From an uncultured Butyricicoccus sp. (GTDB taxonomy: Bacteria; Bacillota; Clostridia; Oscillospirales; Butyricicoccaceae), in assembly GCA_959018045.1 (NCBI GenBank), contig CAUEJN010000081.1, forward strand, positions 1 to 5,504: 5,504 nt of DNA. Reading direction: 5' to 3'. This document shows positions 1-4,581 of this stretch, in pieces; the first letter of the stretch is position 1; each line of letters begins with the position of its first letter. A model generated the notes under the pieces. That model saw only the letters and a program-made list of their open reading frames with translations, made no database searches and had not been told where the DNA came from. The translations under genes were made by a program, and so were the position numbers.

Positions 1-286
1 CAACGACGTAAACCTCGCCGTTGATTTCACCGTCCGCGTACAGGTGGTACACACCGAGCGCGGCGGCAAGCTCAGATTTGCCGTTTTTCTTCGCGATCTC
101 GATATACAGGTACTGGTACCGCCGGATGTACAGCCCCGCGGGGTCTGCCTCGTCCTGCATCAGCTGGCCGTAGAACTCGGTGACCGCGTCCCGCTGCCAG
201 TCCATGAGCTTGAACGGCGCGCCGTTAGAGCACGTCAGGCACTCGATAAAATCACATACAAACGACGCCTGCTCGGCGTCAAACAT
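1..286 (-). CDS. terL: Phage terminase large subunit, N-terminal part
   Basis: The first 95 residues of a large terminase, cut by the left window edge. They include the usual adenine-binding region PFKLMDWQRDAVTEFYG (24-40) and the Walker A segment IAKKNGKSELAAALGVYHL (64-82), with G69-K70-S71 as the ATP-binding loop. The large terminase is the ATP-driven motor that packages DNA into the prohead and carries the cutting nuclease; its Walker B and nuclease parts lie outside the window. The ATG at 286 is chosen because AGGAGG lies eight bases upstream; a GTG three codons earlier is in frame but overlaps the SD. It is the last gene seen in the packaging operon, following the 79-residue gene after a 138-base gap with a G/C hairpin. 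Confidence 0.93.
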   Translation of the reverse strand, partial: MFDAEQASFVCDFIECLTCSNGAPFKLMDWQRDAVTEFYGQLMQDEADPAGLYIRRYQYLYIEIAKKNGKSELAAALGVYHLYADGEINGEVYVV

Positions 287-319
287 CCGGCGCACCTCCT
301 CTCCGCTCCGGCGCTCTGA

Positions 320-353
320 CGGACGGGCGGGGGTTCCGTGCCCCGCCTGCCCG
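320..353. repeat. G/C hairpin in the gap before the large terminase
   Basis: GGCGGGG (326-332) pairs with CCCCGCC (341-347) across an 8-base loop, and CGGAC (320-324) continues with GCCCG (349-353) allowing G.U pairs. It lies in the 138-base gap at 287-424, which otherwise holds only the SD of the large terminase. No T-tract follows on the minus strand, so it is not a clear terminator. Confidence 0.55.
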
Positions 354-424
354 CCGAAAGGACAAAAACATGAATTCTCGGACGGTGCGCAAAACCGCCC
401 GTCACAGCGCCGGATCACAATTTG

Positions 425-664
425 TCATACCGGGAATAGTTCAAACTCCGGCTCCAGCTTCAACTCGTCGTGTTTGTCGAGTTCGCCGACCAGAAATTCT
501 CTCCCTTGCCCATCTTTGGCGAAGTATTCATCGGTTTCCCGGTTGAGGACGCCAACATAAATCATGCCTTCCAAAACTTCCGCCAGCTCCTCACCGGAAA
601 GCCTGTAAATTGTAAACGCCTTCTTGGCTTTTACCAGAATCATCTCGCTGATTGTGTTCATCAT
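425..664 (-). CDS. Hypothetical 79-aa protein between the terminase genes
   Basis: The ATG at 664 lies six bases after GGAGG; a second ATG follows directly. The product is acidic at its C terminus (DKHDELKLEPEFELFPV) and has a likely helical N-terminal half with SGEELAEVLEGMIYVGVLN (residues 23-41). No Cys motif, signal peptide or membrane segment is visible, and I do not recognise a family. By eye its DNA is clearly richer in A and T than the flanking terminase and methyltransferase genes, suggesting separate origin. It is preceded by the hairpin plus near-palindrome module shared with the HUH nuclease gene. It interrupts the usual small-to-large terminase order. A role as a small regulatory or anti-host factor is speculation. 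Confidence 0.75.
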   Translation of the reverse strand: MMNTISEMILVKAKKAFTIYRLSGEELAEVLEGMIYVGVLNRETDEYFAKDGQGREFLVGELDKHDELKLEPEFELFPV

Positions 665-809
665 GGTTTACCTCCGTGTTCAATTTGGACACCGCCCGCA
701 GCTTATCATGCGGGCACTCCTGCACCCGCTCGACGCGCCGCATCGCGCTTTCACAAAAGCCGTACTGGTTGAGCATCGGACACATGAGCGGACAGATAAT
801 TTTCTTCAC
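591..809 (-). CDS. Small Cys-containing ORF, 72 aa, possibly with a replaced C terminus
   Basis: Starts at a GTG that overlaps the small-terminase stop (GTGA); the upstream TAAGGC is a weak SD. The first 34 residues look like a metal site: C6-x3-C10, C19 and C32-P-H34. From residue 32 on the coding bases are the hairpin and near-palindrome at 676-715, and the last 24 residues overlap the next gene in another frame. This suggests the original end was replaced when that module arrived, leaving a read-through tail (SKLNTEVNHDE and beyond). Alternatively the whole ORF is spurious. I do not recognise a family. Confidence 0.5.
   Translation of the reverse strand: MKKIICPLMCPMLNQYGFCESAMRRVERVQECPHDKLRAVSKLNTEVNHDEHNQRDDSGKSQEGVYNLQAFR
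676..693 (-). repeat. Copy B of the 18-bp near-palindrome next to an SD
   Basis: The minus strand reads GGTGTCCAAATTGAACAC, followed by GGAGGTAAACC and the ATG. Within it GTGT-x-CAA-x-TTG-x-ACAC is palindromic at 7 of 8 pairs. Copy A (4483-4500) differs at two positions. Unlike copy A, no promoter is visible just upstream. Confidence 0.75.
694..715 (-). other. Hairpin upstream of the 79-aa gene (module B)
   Basis: On the minus strand GCCCGCA pairs with TGCGGGC (7 bp) across the loop TGATAAGC. It is followed with no gap by the 18-bp near-palindrome and then the SD, the same order as at 4483-4538. The hairpin sequences differ between the two sites apart from a GGGC/GCCC core; only the layout and the tag are shared. 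Confidence 0.65.
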
Positions 810-1327
810 GCCTTACGCCGCCTTTCCGCCCGCTCGCGCAGCATCTTGGTCATGGGGTCGTCTTCCGCCTCGTCTTTCGGCGGCTGCGGGATGACTAGGC
901 GGCACCGGCTCGTGATCGAAAGCCCAAGCGCCTGGGCGCAGGCGTGGCACTGTCCGAAATACATATTTGCCGACTTGCCCCAGCCGAGGCTTTCGGACAG
1001 GTCGCCTGCGGCGAGCGCATGGTTCGCCTGTGCCTGGCTTTTCAGCCATGCCGCGCGGGCGATCAGGTAGCGTGCCAGCATGTCGTAGTCCAGCGGGCAG
1101 AAGATATGTAGCGCGCCGAGCTGCCTGGCGATCCGCTTGAATTCATCCCGCATGCTTTCCGGCAGATACGCAGGCGGGATAATCCGCTTGGGCATCTCTG
1201 TCGTGATCTCGGTCTTGATGCGCTCCTCGATCTCCGCATTGGTGCGGTGCCCCTTCATGCGCTTGCGCGCGGCCTTGATGTCCACCGTCCCGTCCGCCTC
1301 CCGCGGAAGCGGCATTTTTGCCGGCAT
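806..1327 (-). CDS. terS: Phage terminase small subunit, P27 family
   Basis: A 173-residue protein matching the P27-type small terminase. A basic N-terminal stretch (AARKRMKGHRTNAEIEERI, from residue 19) is followed by PKRIIPPAYLPESMRDEFKR (46-65), LDYDMLARYLIARAAW (79-94) and the C-terminal core YFGQCHACAQALGLSITSRC (123-142). The end is acidic then very basic (residues 151-173). Small terminases recognise viral DNA at the packaging site and load the large terminase motor. The ATG at 1327 is preferred because GAGGTG lies about six bases upstream and overlaps the stop of the ParB-methyltransferase gene; a GTG at 1336 would be too close to the SD. The stop shares bases with the GTG of the next ORF (GTGA). 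Unusually, two small ORFs separate it from the large terminase. Confidence 0.92.
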   Translation of the reverse strand: MPAKMPLPREADGTVDIKAARKRMKGHRTNAEIEERIKTEITTEMPKRIIPPAYLPESMRDEFKRIARQLGALHIFCPLDYDMLARYLIARAAWLKSQAQANHALAAGDLSESLGWGKSANMYFGQCHACAQALGLSITSRCRLVIPQPPKDEAEDDPMTKMLRERAERRRKA

Positions 1328-1337
1328 CGCTCTCACC

Positions 1338-2639
1338 TCATTTCAGATTTTCGATGATTTGCCGCTCCCGGTCGGATAATGTCCATACTGTCGCGGCGGC
1401 GCGTTCTGCGGCGGCGCGTTCTGCGGCGGCACGTTCTGCGGCGGCACGTTGGCTGAGGAGGAAACCACTGCCGAAAATTGATTTCCCCTGCTCTTTCTGC
1501 ATGTCCAGACTGCGGATATGTGCGCATGATTCCGGACGGATTTCCATTGCTTCGCCGTGTTCTGCCAGCCAGCCCAGACGCGAAGCCGTCGCAACCTCGA
1601 TGGGATAGTCGTACTTGGGCAGCTCGGCCGCGCCATTCCGCTCTGCCTGCGCCTGATCGCTCGCAGTCTCAACTTGTTCGTGGAGTTCTGGCGACACTAC
1701 GATCTTGTTCTCATCCAAATTGGTCAAAAAGGATGTGTTCACGCTTGCTCCGTTTTCATACACGACAGCCGCGTGTGCAATCACCGCACACACGCCATCC
1801 CGGGTCGTCCAGTTCAACACAGTCAGCCCAGGCGCAAACAGGAAAAACGGGATATGCCTGCTCTGGTAAAAGTCCACGATCTCCGCAAGGATGGAAAACG
1901 GCGGGTTGTCGATCACGACACAGCCATCCGGGTAGGACGCATGCGCATAATCCCCGCCGGGGTAAAACGGTCGTATGATCTGCCTGCCCTCCAACCCGTA
2001 GCGGGTTATTGCCCAGTCCCGCACGGTGTTGTAAACAGGTTCCGGTGTATAGCAATCATCCGTCGTTTTCTTCGGCTTGAATTTGTCAACGAACTCCCTG
2101 TATTCCTCATCTTCCGCGGCGTGCTCCGCGCTGCGCATCCCCTCGGCGAATGCCCTGTCTGCATCCGCAGGCGGTTCCAGCTCAAGGTCTGCCTCGGTAA
2201 AGCCGGTGAGCGTCAGATCAAGCCCCGCGTCCCGGATGTCGCCCAGCTCGAGCGCGACCATGTCCAGATCCCAGCCGCTCATCTCCGCGAGGCGGTTGTC
2301 TGCCAGGATGTACGCGCGCCGCTGGGCGTCCGACAGGTGTTCCACCAGCACGCACGGCACCTCGGTCATGCCCTCGGCCTGCGCCGCCAGCACGCGTCCA
2401 TGCCCCGCGATGATATTTCCGGCCGCGTCGATCAGCACCGGGTTGATGAAACCAAACTCTCGGATGCTCGCCCTGAGCTGCGCGATCTGCGCATCGCTGT
2501 GCGTCCTGGCGTTCCGCGCATACGGCACCAGCTCAGAGATGGGGCGGCGCTCCAGCTGCTCCGGCATAAACCACGTCGGATCCGCTGTCTGTTCCAGGTC
2601 GCCCGGGCCAGCGGTGCCGGGCGTTTTCTGTTTTGCCAT
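1338..2639 (-). CDS. ParB-like nuclease domain fused to adenine DNA methyltransferase-like domain
   Basis: The ATG at 2639 has AAGGAG eight bases upstream; the frame is open to 3005, but that part lacks an SD and overlaps the HNH gene. Of 433 residues, about 30-150 form a ParB/Srx-type domain: PISELVPYARNARTHSD, the GNIIAGHGR motif (74-82) and ILADNRLAE (111-119). Residues 190-320 look like an N6-adenine methyltransferase: CYTPEPVYNTVRDWA (196-210), the degenerate SAM loop RPFYPGGDY (223-231) and the catalytic-type DNPPF (244-248). Residues 399-416 are a tandem AAAER repeat. Such fusions are common in phage packaging regions and probably modify phage DNA, for instance against host restriction; target and activity are not visible. 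The SAM motif differs from the usual FxGxG, so reduced or specialised activity is possible. It is followed directly by the small terminase gene. Confidence 0.9.
   Translation of the reverse strand: MAKQKTPGTAGPGDLEQTADPTWFMPEQLERRPISELVPYARNARTHSDAQIAQLRASIREFGFINPVLIDAAGNIIAGHGRVLAAQAEGMTEVPCVLVEHLSDAQRRAYILADNRLAEMSGWDLDMVALELGDIRDAGLDLTLTGFTEADLELEPPADADRAFAEGMRSAEHAAEDEEYREFVDKFKPKKTTDDCYTPEPVYNTVRDWAITRYGLEGRQIIRPFYPGGDYAHASYPDGCVVIDNPPFSILAEIVDFYQSRHIPFFLFAPGLTVLNWTTRDGVCAVIAHAAVVYENGASVNTSFLTNLDENKIVVSPELHEQVETASDQAQAERNGAAELPKYDYPIEVATASRLGWLAEHGEAMEIRPESCAHIRSLDMQKEQGKSIFGSGFLLSQRAAAERAAAERAAAERAAATVWTLSDRERQIIENLK
1393..1452 (-). repeat. Four-copy 15-bp tandem repeat encoding AAAER
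   Basis: On the plus strand the unit GCGGCGGCGCGTTCT occurs at 1393, 1408, 1423 (one base different) and 1438 (differing further in its last two bases). Fifteen bases is a whole number of codons, so copies add or remove one AAAER peptide near the C terminus of the ParB-methyltransferase without breaking the frame. A typical slippage tract; copy number probably varies between relatives. Confidence 0.9.
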
Positions 2640-2698
2640 TTGCGTTTCTCCTTCCATTGGGAAAAAATCTTGCGCGGAGGGGGGCCTGCGGTCTTCCG

Positions 2699-2731
2699 CC
2701 CCCTGCCCCGAAACTTTTTTCGGGCGGGGGG
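2699..2731. repeat. G/C-rich hairpin with CCCGAAA/TTTCGGG stem
   Basis: On the plus strand CCCGAAA (2707-2713) pairs with TTTCGGG (2718-2724) across CTTT. The stem extends outwards through G/C pairs with one bulge and one wobble to a run of C against a run of G. No T-tract follows on either strand, so it is unlikely to be a standard terminator. Confidence 0.65.
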
Positions 2732-2736
2732 ATGTC

Positions 2737-2758
2737 CGGGAAATCCACGGATTTCCCG
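2737..2758. repeat. Inverted repeat, 10-bp arms with 2-base centre
   Basis: CGGGAAATCC and GGATTTCCCG are perfect reverse complements separated by AC (plus strand). This near-complete 22-bp palindrome lies in the gap between the HNH and ParB-methyltransferase genes and could be a protein-binding site (terminase, HNH, regulator) or a cruciform. Confidence 0.8.
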
Positions 2759-2811
2759 CCAGAGTTCGCGCACTGTGCGCCCGCGCCGCGCCTGTCCGAG
2801 CGTCCAGCCGG

Positions 2812-3186
2812 TCAGAGCCTTTTGCCGCGCATCTTCGCCCGGCTTTCGGCGGCGGTTTTGCGTCCGTGGCACGAGTGGCACAGGCTTTGCAGGTTGGCTG
2901 GGTCGGTGAACTTCTGCCAGTCGCCCTCGAACGGGACGATGTGGTCAACGTCGGTCGCCCGTACCCGCAGGCCGTGCCGGGCGCACTCGCGGCACCACGG
3001 CTCATTCAGCAGCTGCGTCGGCCGCAAATCGTCCGTCCAAACCGGCAGGCTGTACCAGCGCCGCCACGCCCGGCTCTCTGCGCTGCGCCGCTCCACACGC
3101 TTCGGCTGGTGCTGCTCGCAGTAGCCGCCGCGCACCAGCGCCGTGCAGCCTGGATGCAGGCAGGGGCGCAGGGGCTTACTTGCCAT
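2812..3186 (-). CDS. Phage HNH endonuclease
   Basis: A 124-residue HNH nuclease. An N-terminal Cys cluster (C9, C14, C23, with H26) comes first, then W51YSLPVW-type sequence and C65-x2-C68. The catalytic core is DVDHIVPF with H82, then ANLQSLCHSCHGRK with N98, C103, C106 and H107. The two cysteine pairs form the structural zinc site and H82/N98/H107 match the HNH triad. In tailed phages such nucleases are encoded next to the terminase genes and help cut DNA during packaging, notably in cos phages. The ATG at 3186 gives the usual family start (MASKPLRPC); a frame-open ATG at 3222 would add 12 residues, but the SD signal is weak at both. It is followed by the structured gap at 2640-2811 rather than directly by the small terminase. 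Confidence 0.92.
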   Translation of the reverse strand: MASKPLRPCLHPGCTALVRGGYCEQHQPKRVERRSAESRAWRRWYSLPVWTDDLRPTQLLNEPWCRECARHGLRVRATDVDHIVPFEGDWQKFTDPANLQSLCHSCHGRKTAAESRAKMRGKRL

Positions 3187-3385
3187 GACGACCGCCCCGC
3201 ATGAGATACATTGCCACGGCACTGTCCGTGATCATGCCGTCCAGTATGCAGGCGCGCCGCCACAGACACATGCGCTTATCCGCGTCCGGCTCGGCTTTGG
3301 CCTGGGCCTTCAGCTCATCGCGTCGCTGGCGCAGCGGAACGAGATTGCGTTCATACTCGTCCGCGATCTCGGCTGTGGTTTTCAT
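3176..3385 (-). CDS. Small helical phage protein upstream of HNH, 69 aa
   Basis: The ATG at 3385 follows GGAAGGAGG with good spacing and is the first gene after the terminator. The sequence is mostly charged and helix-forming: the first half (MKTTAEIADEYERNLVPLRQ and the residues after it) is a likely coiled coil. The C-terminal segment DGMITDSAVAMYLMRGGR recalls a small family often found just before HNH nucleases in clostridial prophages (from memory, not searched). The stop overlaps the HNH start by 11 bases, so the two are translationally coupled. Biochemical role is unknown. Confidence 0.85.
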   Translation of the reverse strand: MKTTAEIADEYERNLVPLRQRRDELKAQAKAEPDADKRMCLWRRACILDGMITDSAVAMYLMRGGRHGK

Positions 3386-3405
3386 GCTGCGCCCTCCTTC
3401 CGGGC

Positions 3406-3456
3406 AAAAATAAAAGAGCCTAACGTCGACCGGTCAATCCGTGTCGTGTTAGGCTC
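3406..3456 (-). terminator. Intrinsic terminator after the zinc-ribbon gene
   Basis: On the minus strand GAGCCTAAC (3456-3448) pairs perfectly with GTTAGGCTC (3424-3416), followed by TTTTATTTTT. The 23-base loop can add an inner stem (CGG with CCG). The stop codon of the zinc-ribbon gene is inside the 5' arm. It separates the upstream units from the packaging operon, whose first ATG is only about 20 bases beyond the T-tract. Confidence 0.85.
3409..3437 (-). promoter_or_regulatory. Putative packaging-operon promoter nested in the terminator
   Basis: TTGACC (3437-3432), five of six matches to -35, lies in the terminator loop. After a 17-base spacer TTTATT (3414-3409), four of six, lies in its T-tract. 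The predicted start is near 3402, a few bases before the GGAAGGAGG of the 69-residue gene. This would restart transcription right where the upstream unit ends. The -10 is weak and part of a T-tract, so chance is possible. Confidence 0.45.
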
Positions 3457-3607
3457 CTGGCTCCAAGGCTCGTGGCTCGATTTCGATGTTGAATTTTTCT
3501 TTGCAGTGCTTGCACTGGTATTCCAGATTGCGGATCAGCGTCTTGTCGCTGACCGGGAACAGCTTGCGCCCGCACTTCGGGCAGCAGTACCAACCGTTCT
3601 TAATCAT
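3449..3607 (-). CDS. Small zinc-ribbon protein, 52 aa (Cys-rich KTR/Com-like)
   Basis: The start ATG at 3607 has AAGGAG six bases upstream and a clear promoter just before it. The protein starts MIKNGWYCCPKCG and has two CxxC knuckles, C9-x2-C12 (with C8 as an alternative) and C32-x2-C35, 20 residues apart: a complete zinc ribbon. The layout recalls the cysteine-rich KTR and Com-like small proteins of Firmicutes mobile elements; this is recognition by pattern. The last residues (EPRALEPGA) are encoded by four closely spaced GAGCC blocks. The TAA stop lies inside the terminator stem. Promoter, SD, gene and terminator span about 250 bases, so it looks like an independent cassette (moron). A nucleic-acid-binding or regulatory role is inference. 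Confidence 0.8.
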   Translation of the reverse strand: MIKNGWYCCPKCGRKLFPVSDKTLIRNLEYQCKHCKEKFNIEIEPRALEPGA

Positions 3608-3626
3608 TGGCAACTCCTTGTCTCTT

Positions 3627-3654
3627 ATTATACGCTGTTTTTCGGGTTTGTCGA
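3627..3654 (-). promoter_or_regulatory. Putative sigma-A promoter of the 52-aa zinc-ribbon gene
   Basis: A perfect -10 TATAAT (3632-3627) sits 16 bases after TCGACA (3654-3649), five of six matches to the -35 consensus. The start point would fall near 3620, directly at the AAGGAG ribosome binding site, so the leader is only about 13 bases. The block GACAAACCCGAAAA overlapping the -35 is a near copy of that at the HUH gene promoter. Confidence 0.7.
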
Positions 3655-3721
3655 GACGGTTTGGGCTTTTTCTATGCGCCTGTTCATTATATATACATGG
3701 GTTTCGAGAAAAAGATAAAGG

Positions 3722-4471
3722 CTATTCTCTTTTCCTTCGCCGGCTCGGGCGACATCGCCGCGGCTTCGGGTCCGGCAGCAGGTATTTCAGATACACATAT
3801 TCGCCCCACTCGTTCCGCTCGGTGACGGACTCCAGCACGGTCGCACCCGGCGGCGGCTCCAAGGTCGCCCGGTCGTCGATCCAGTCCGAAGTGATTTCCG
3901 GCCGCTTCAATCCTCGGGACGGCGTCCACATCCGCTTACCATTTGAGCTGCCAGCTTCACGCGGCTCCTTTGCAAGGTACTCGGCCAGCGCCCGGTACTG
4001 CGTATCGTCCAGCGGCTCAATGTTCACCTGTTCCCCGTATGCCCACAGGGAGCGGATCGTCTCCATGTCGTTGCCCGTCCCGTTGAGGATCAAATGATGG
4101 TGCCAGCGTCCGTGCTCGTGCTTGCCCTCCGTGACATATATGTATTTGAGTTCCGGCAGCCCTTGCCGTCGCCGCACTCCCCGCAGCGCCCGGAAGAACT
4201 TCTTCAGATTCTTCACGGCCTCCGCCCTGCTCTGCGGCAAGTGCTCGTCATCGTATGTCAGTGTCACGACCAAATCGCGCCGGTCAAAGTTTGCGGCGAT
4301 CAGCAGCTCGAGCTGTCGGCATGCGGCTTTCAGATTCAGCCTGCGGCGCGCGGCGCTGGACATTTTCGTTTTTGCCTGCCGCACATGCTCAGCATCCGAT
4401 GGCAGCGCTGCCGGATATGCAGTTTCAAATACCAAGCGTCCTGCTACGACTGTTTTCCGTCGTTTTGCCAT
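3722..4471 (-). CDS. HUH endonuclease, rolling-circle replication initiator-like protein
   Basis: This 249-residue protein has the three landmarks of the HUH/Rep superfamily in order. Motif I is the strand LVVTLTYDDEHLP (67-79). Motif II is GRWHHHLIL (121-129), with the HUH histidines H124 and H126. Motif III is YRALAEYLAKE (159-169), with Y165 and K168 as likely catalytic tyrosine and lysine (Y159 is an alternative). Such enzymes nick one DNA strand and stay linked to the 5' end through the tyrosine; they start rolling-circle replication, conjugal transfer or single-strand transposition. The N terminus (1-60) and the last 15 residues are Arg/Lys-rich, suiting DNA binding. The ATG at 4471 is preferred because AGGAGG lies five bases upstream; the GTG one codon earlier is too close. 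It is a single gene with its own promoter and leader hairpin. No primase or helicase is adjacent, so its role in a tailed phage is open. Confidence 0.85.
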   Translation of the reverse strand: MAKRRKTVVAGRLVFETAYPAALPSDAEHVRQAKTKMSSAARRRLNLKAACRQLELLIAANFDRRDLVVTLTYDDEHLPQSRAEAVKNLKKFFRALRGVRRRQGLPELKYIYVTEGKHEHGRWHHHLILNGTGNDMETIRSLWAYGEQVNIEPLDDTQYRALAEYLAKEPREAGSSNGKRMWTPSRGLKRPEITSDWIDDRATLEPPPGATVLESVTERNEWGEYVYLKYLLPDPKPRRCRPSRRRKRE

Positions 4472-4482
4472 CACTACCTCCT

Positions 4483-4500
4483 GTGTTCAAATCGGACACC
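4483..4500 (-). repeat. Copy A of the 18-bp near-palindrome next to an SD
   Basis: The minus strand reads GGTGTCCGATTTGAACAC, immediately followed by AGGAGGTAGTG and the ATG. The GTGT and ACAC ends are complementary, as are several inner positions. It matches copy B (676-693) at 16 of 18 positions; the SD follows in both, and a hairpin precedes both. No third copy was found in this window by eye. Confidence 0.75.
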
Positions 4501-4501
4501 G

Positions 4502-4538
4502 AAACGGGCACAGGGAGGCCGCAGCCTCCCGCCCGTTT
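4502..4538 (-). other. Strong leader hairpin upstream of the HUH nuclease gene
   Basis: On the minus strand AAACGGGC pairs with GCCCGTTT (outer 8 bp) and GGGAGGC with GCCTCCC (inner 7 bp), with a TGCG loop and a three-base bulge on the 3' side. There is no following T-tract, so it is not a normal intrinsic terminator. It would lie at the very 5' end of the mRNA from the promoter above. It is followed after one base by the 18-bp near-palindrome at 4483-4500. It may be a regulatory leader, or a DNA hairpin recognised by the encoded HUH protein. Confidence 0.7.
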
Positions 4539-4549
4539 GATAGTTACAT

Positions 4550-4578
4550 AGAATATCCGAGATTTTCAGGTTTGTCAA
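4550..4578 (-). promoter_or_regulatory. Putative sigma-A promoter of the HUH nuclease gene
   Basis: A perfect -35 TTGACA (4578-4573) is followed by a 17-base spacer and TATTCT (4555-4550), four of six matches to the -10 consensus. The predicted transcript starts near 4543, just before the leader hairpin at 4538-4502. The -35 lies inside a 13-bp inverted repeat, GGTTTG-A-CAAACC (4581-4569), a good place for a repressor to bind. The block GACAAACCTGAAAA is nearly repeated at the promoter of the 52-residue gene. Confidence 0.65.
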
Positions 4579-4581
4579 ACC

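Larger units (their letters stand above)
2640..2811. other. 172-base non-coding gap rich in inverted repeats; candidate packaging site
   Basis: No convincing gene lies here; the long frame running through it on the minus strand has no SD and overlaps the HNH gene. The gap holds a 10-bp inverted repeat with a 2-base centre (2737-2758), a large G/C hairpin (2699-2731) and a 6-bp palindrome GCGCAC-T-GTGCGC (2768-2780). Its right edge is the HNH stop and its left edge the SD (AAGGAG) of the ParB-methyltransferase. In related phages the cos or pac site lies near the HNH and terminase genes, so this is a reasonable candidate, but nothing here proves it. Confidence 0.5.

Noticed and set aside
1393..1452. 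CRISPR-like array
   Set aside because: The units are 15 bases, directly adjacent without spacers, and lie in frame inside a gene; this is a coding minisatellite.
1557..2909. Long plus-strand open frame (450 codons) and other plus-strand frames, e.g. 2077-3204 and 4122-4982
   Set aside because: They mirror the ParB-methyltransferase, HNH and HUH genes on the minus strand. Their products are Arg/Pro/Ser-rich with no recognisable domain, as expected of antisense frames in GC-rich DNA.
2640..3005. N-terminal extension of the ParB-methyltransferase to 3005
   Set aside because: The frame is open but overlaps the HNH gene, has no SD and is low-complexity Arg/Pro-rich; the ATG at 2639 has a good SD.
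3683..3695. AT-rich TATATATAAT as a second -10 box upstream of the zinc-ribbon promoter
   Set aside because: No acceptable -35 is found 16-18 bases upstream on the minus strand, and a better promoter lies closer to the gene.
4483..4500. Possible tRNA 3' end because TTCAAATC resembles a T-loop
   Set aside because: The flanking bases do not form a T-stem and no D-arm, anticodon arm or acceptor stem is present; the bases instead form the near-palindrome.
4502..4538. Leader hairpin as an intrinsic terminator
   Set aside because: The stem is strong, but the following bases are CGGTGTCC rather than a T-tract, and it lies downstream of a good promoter.
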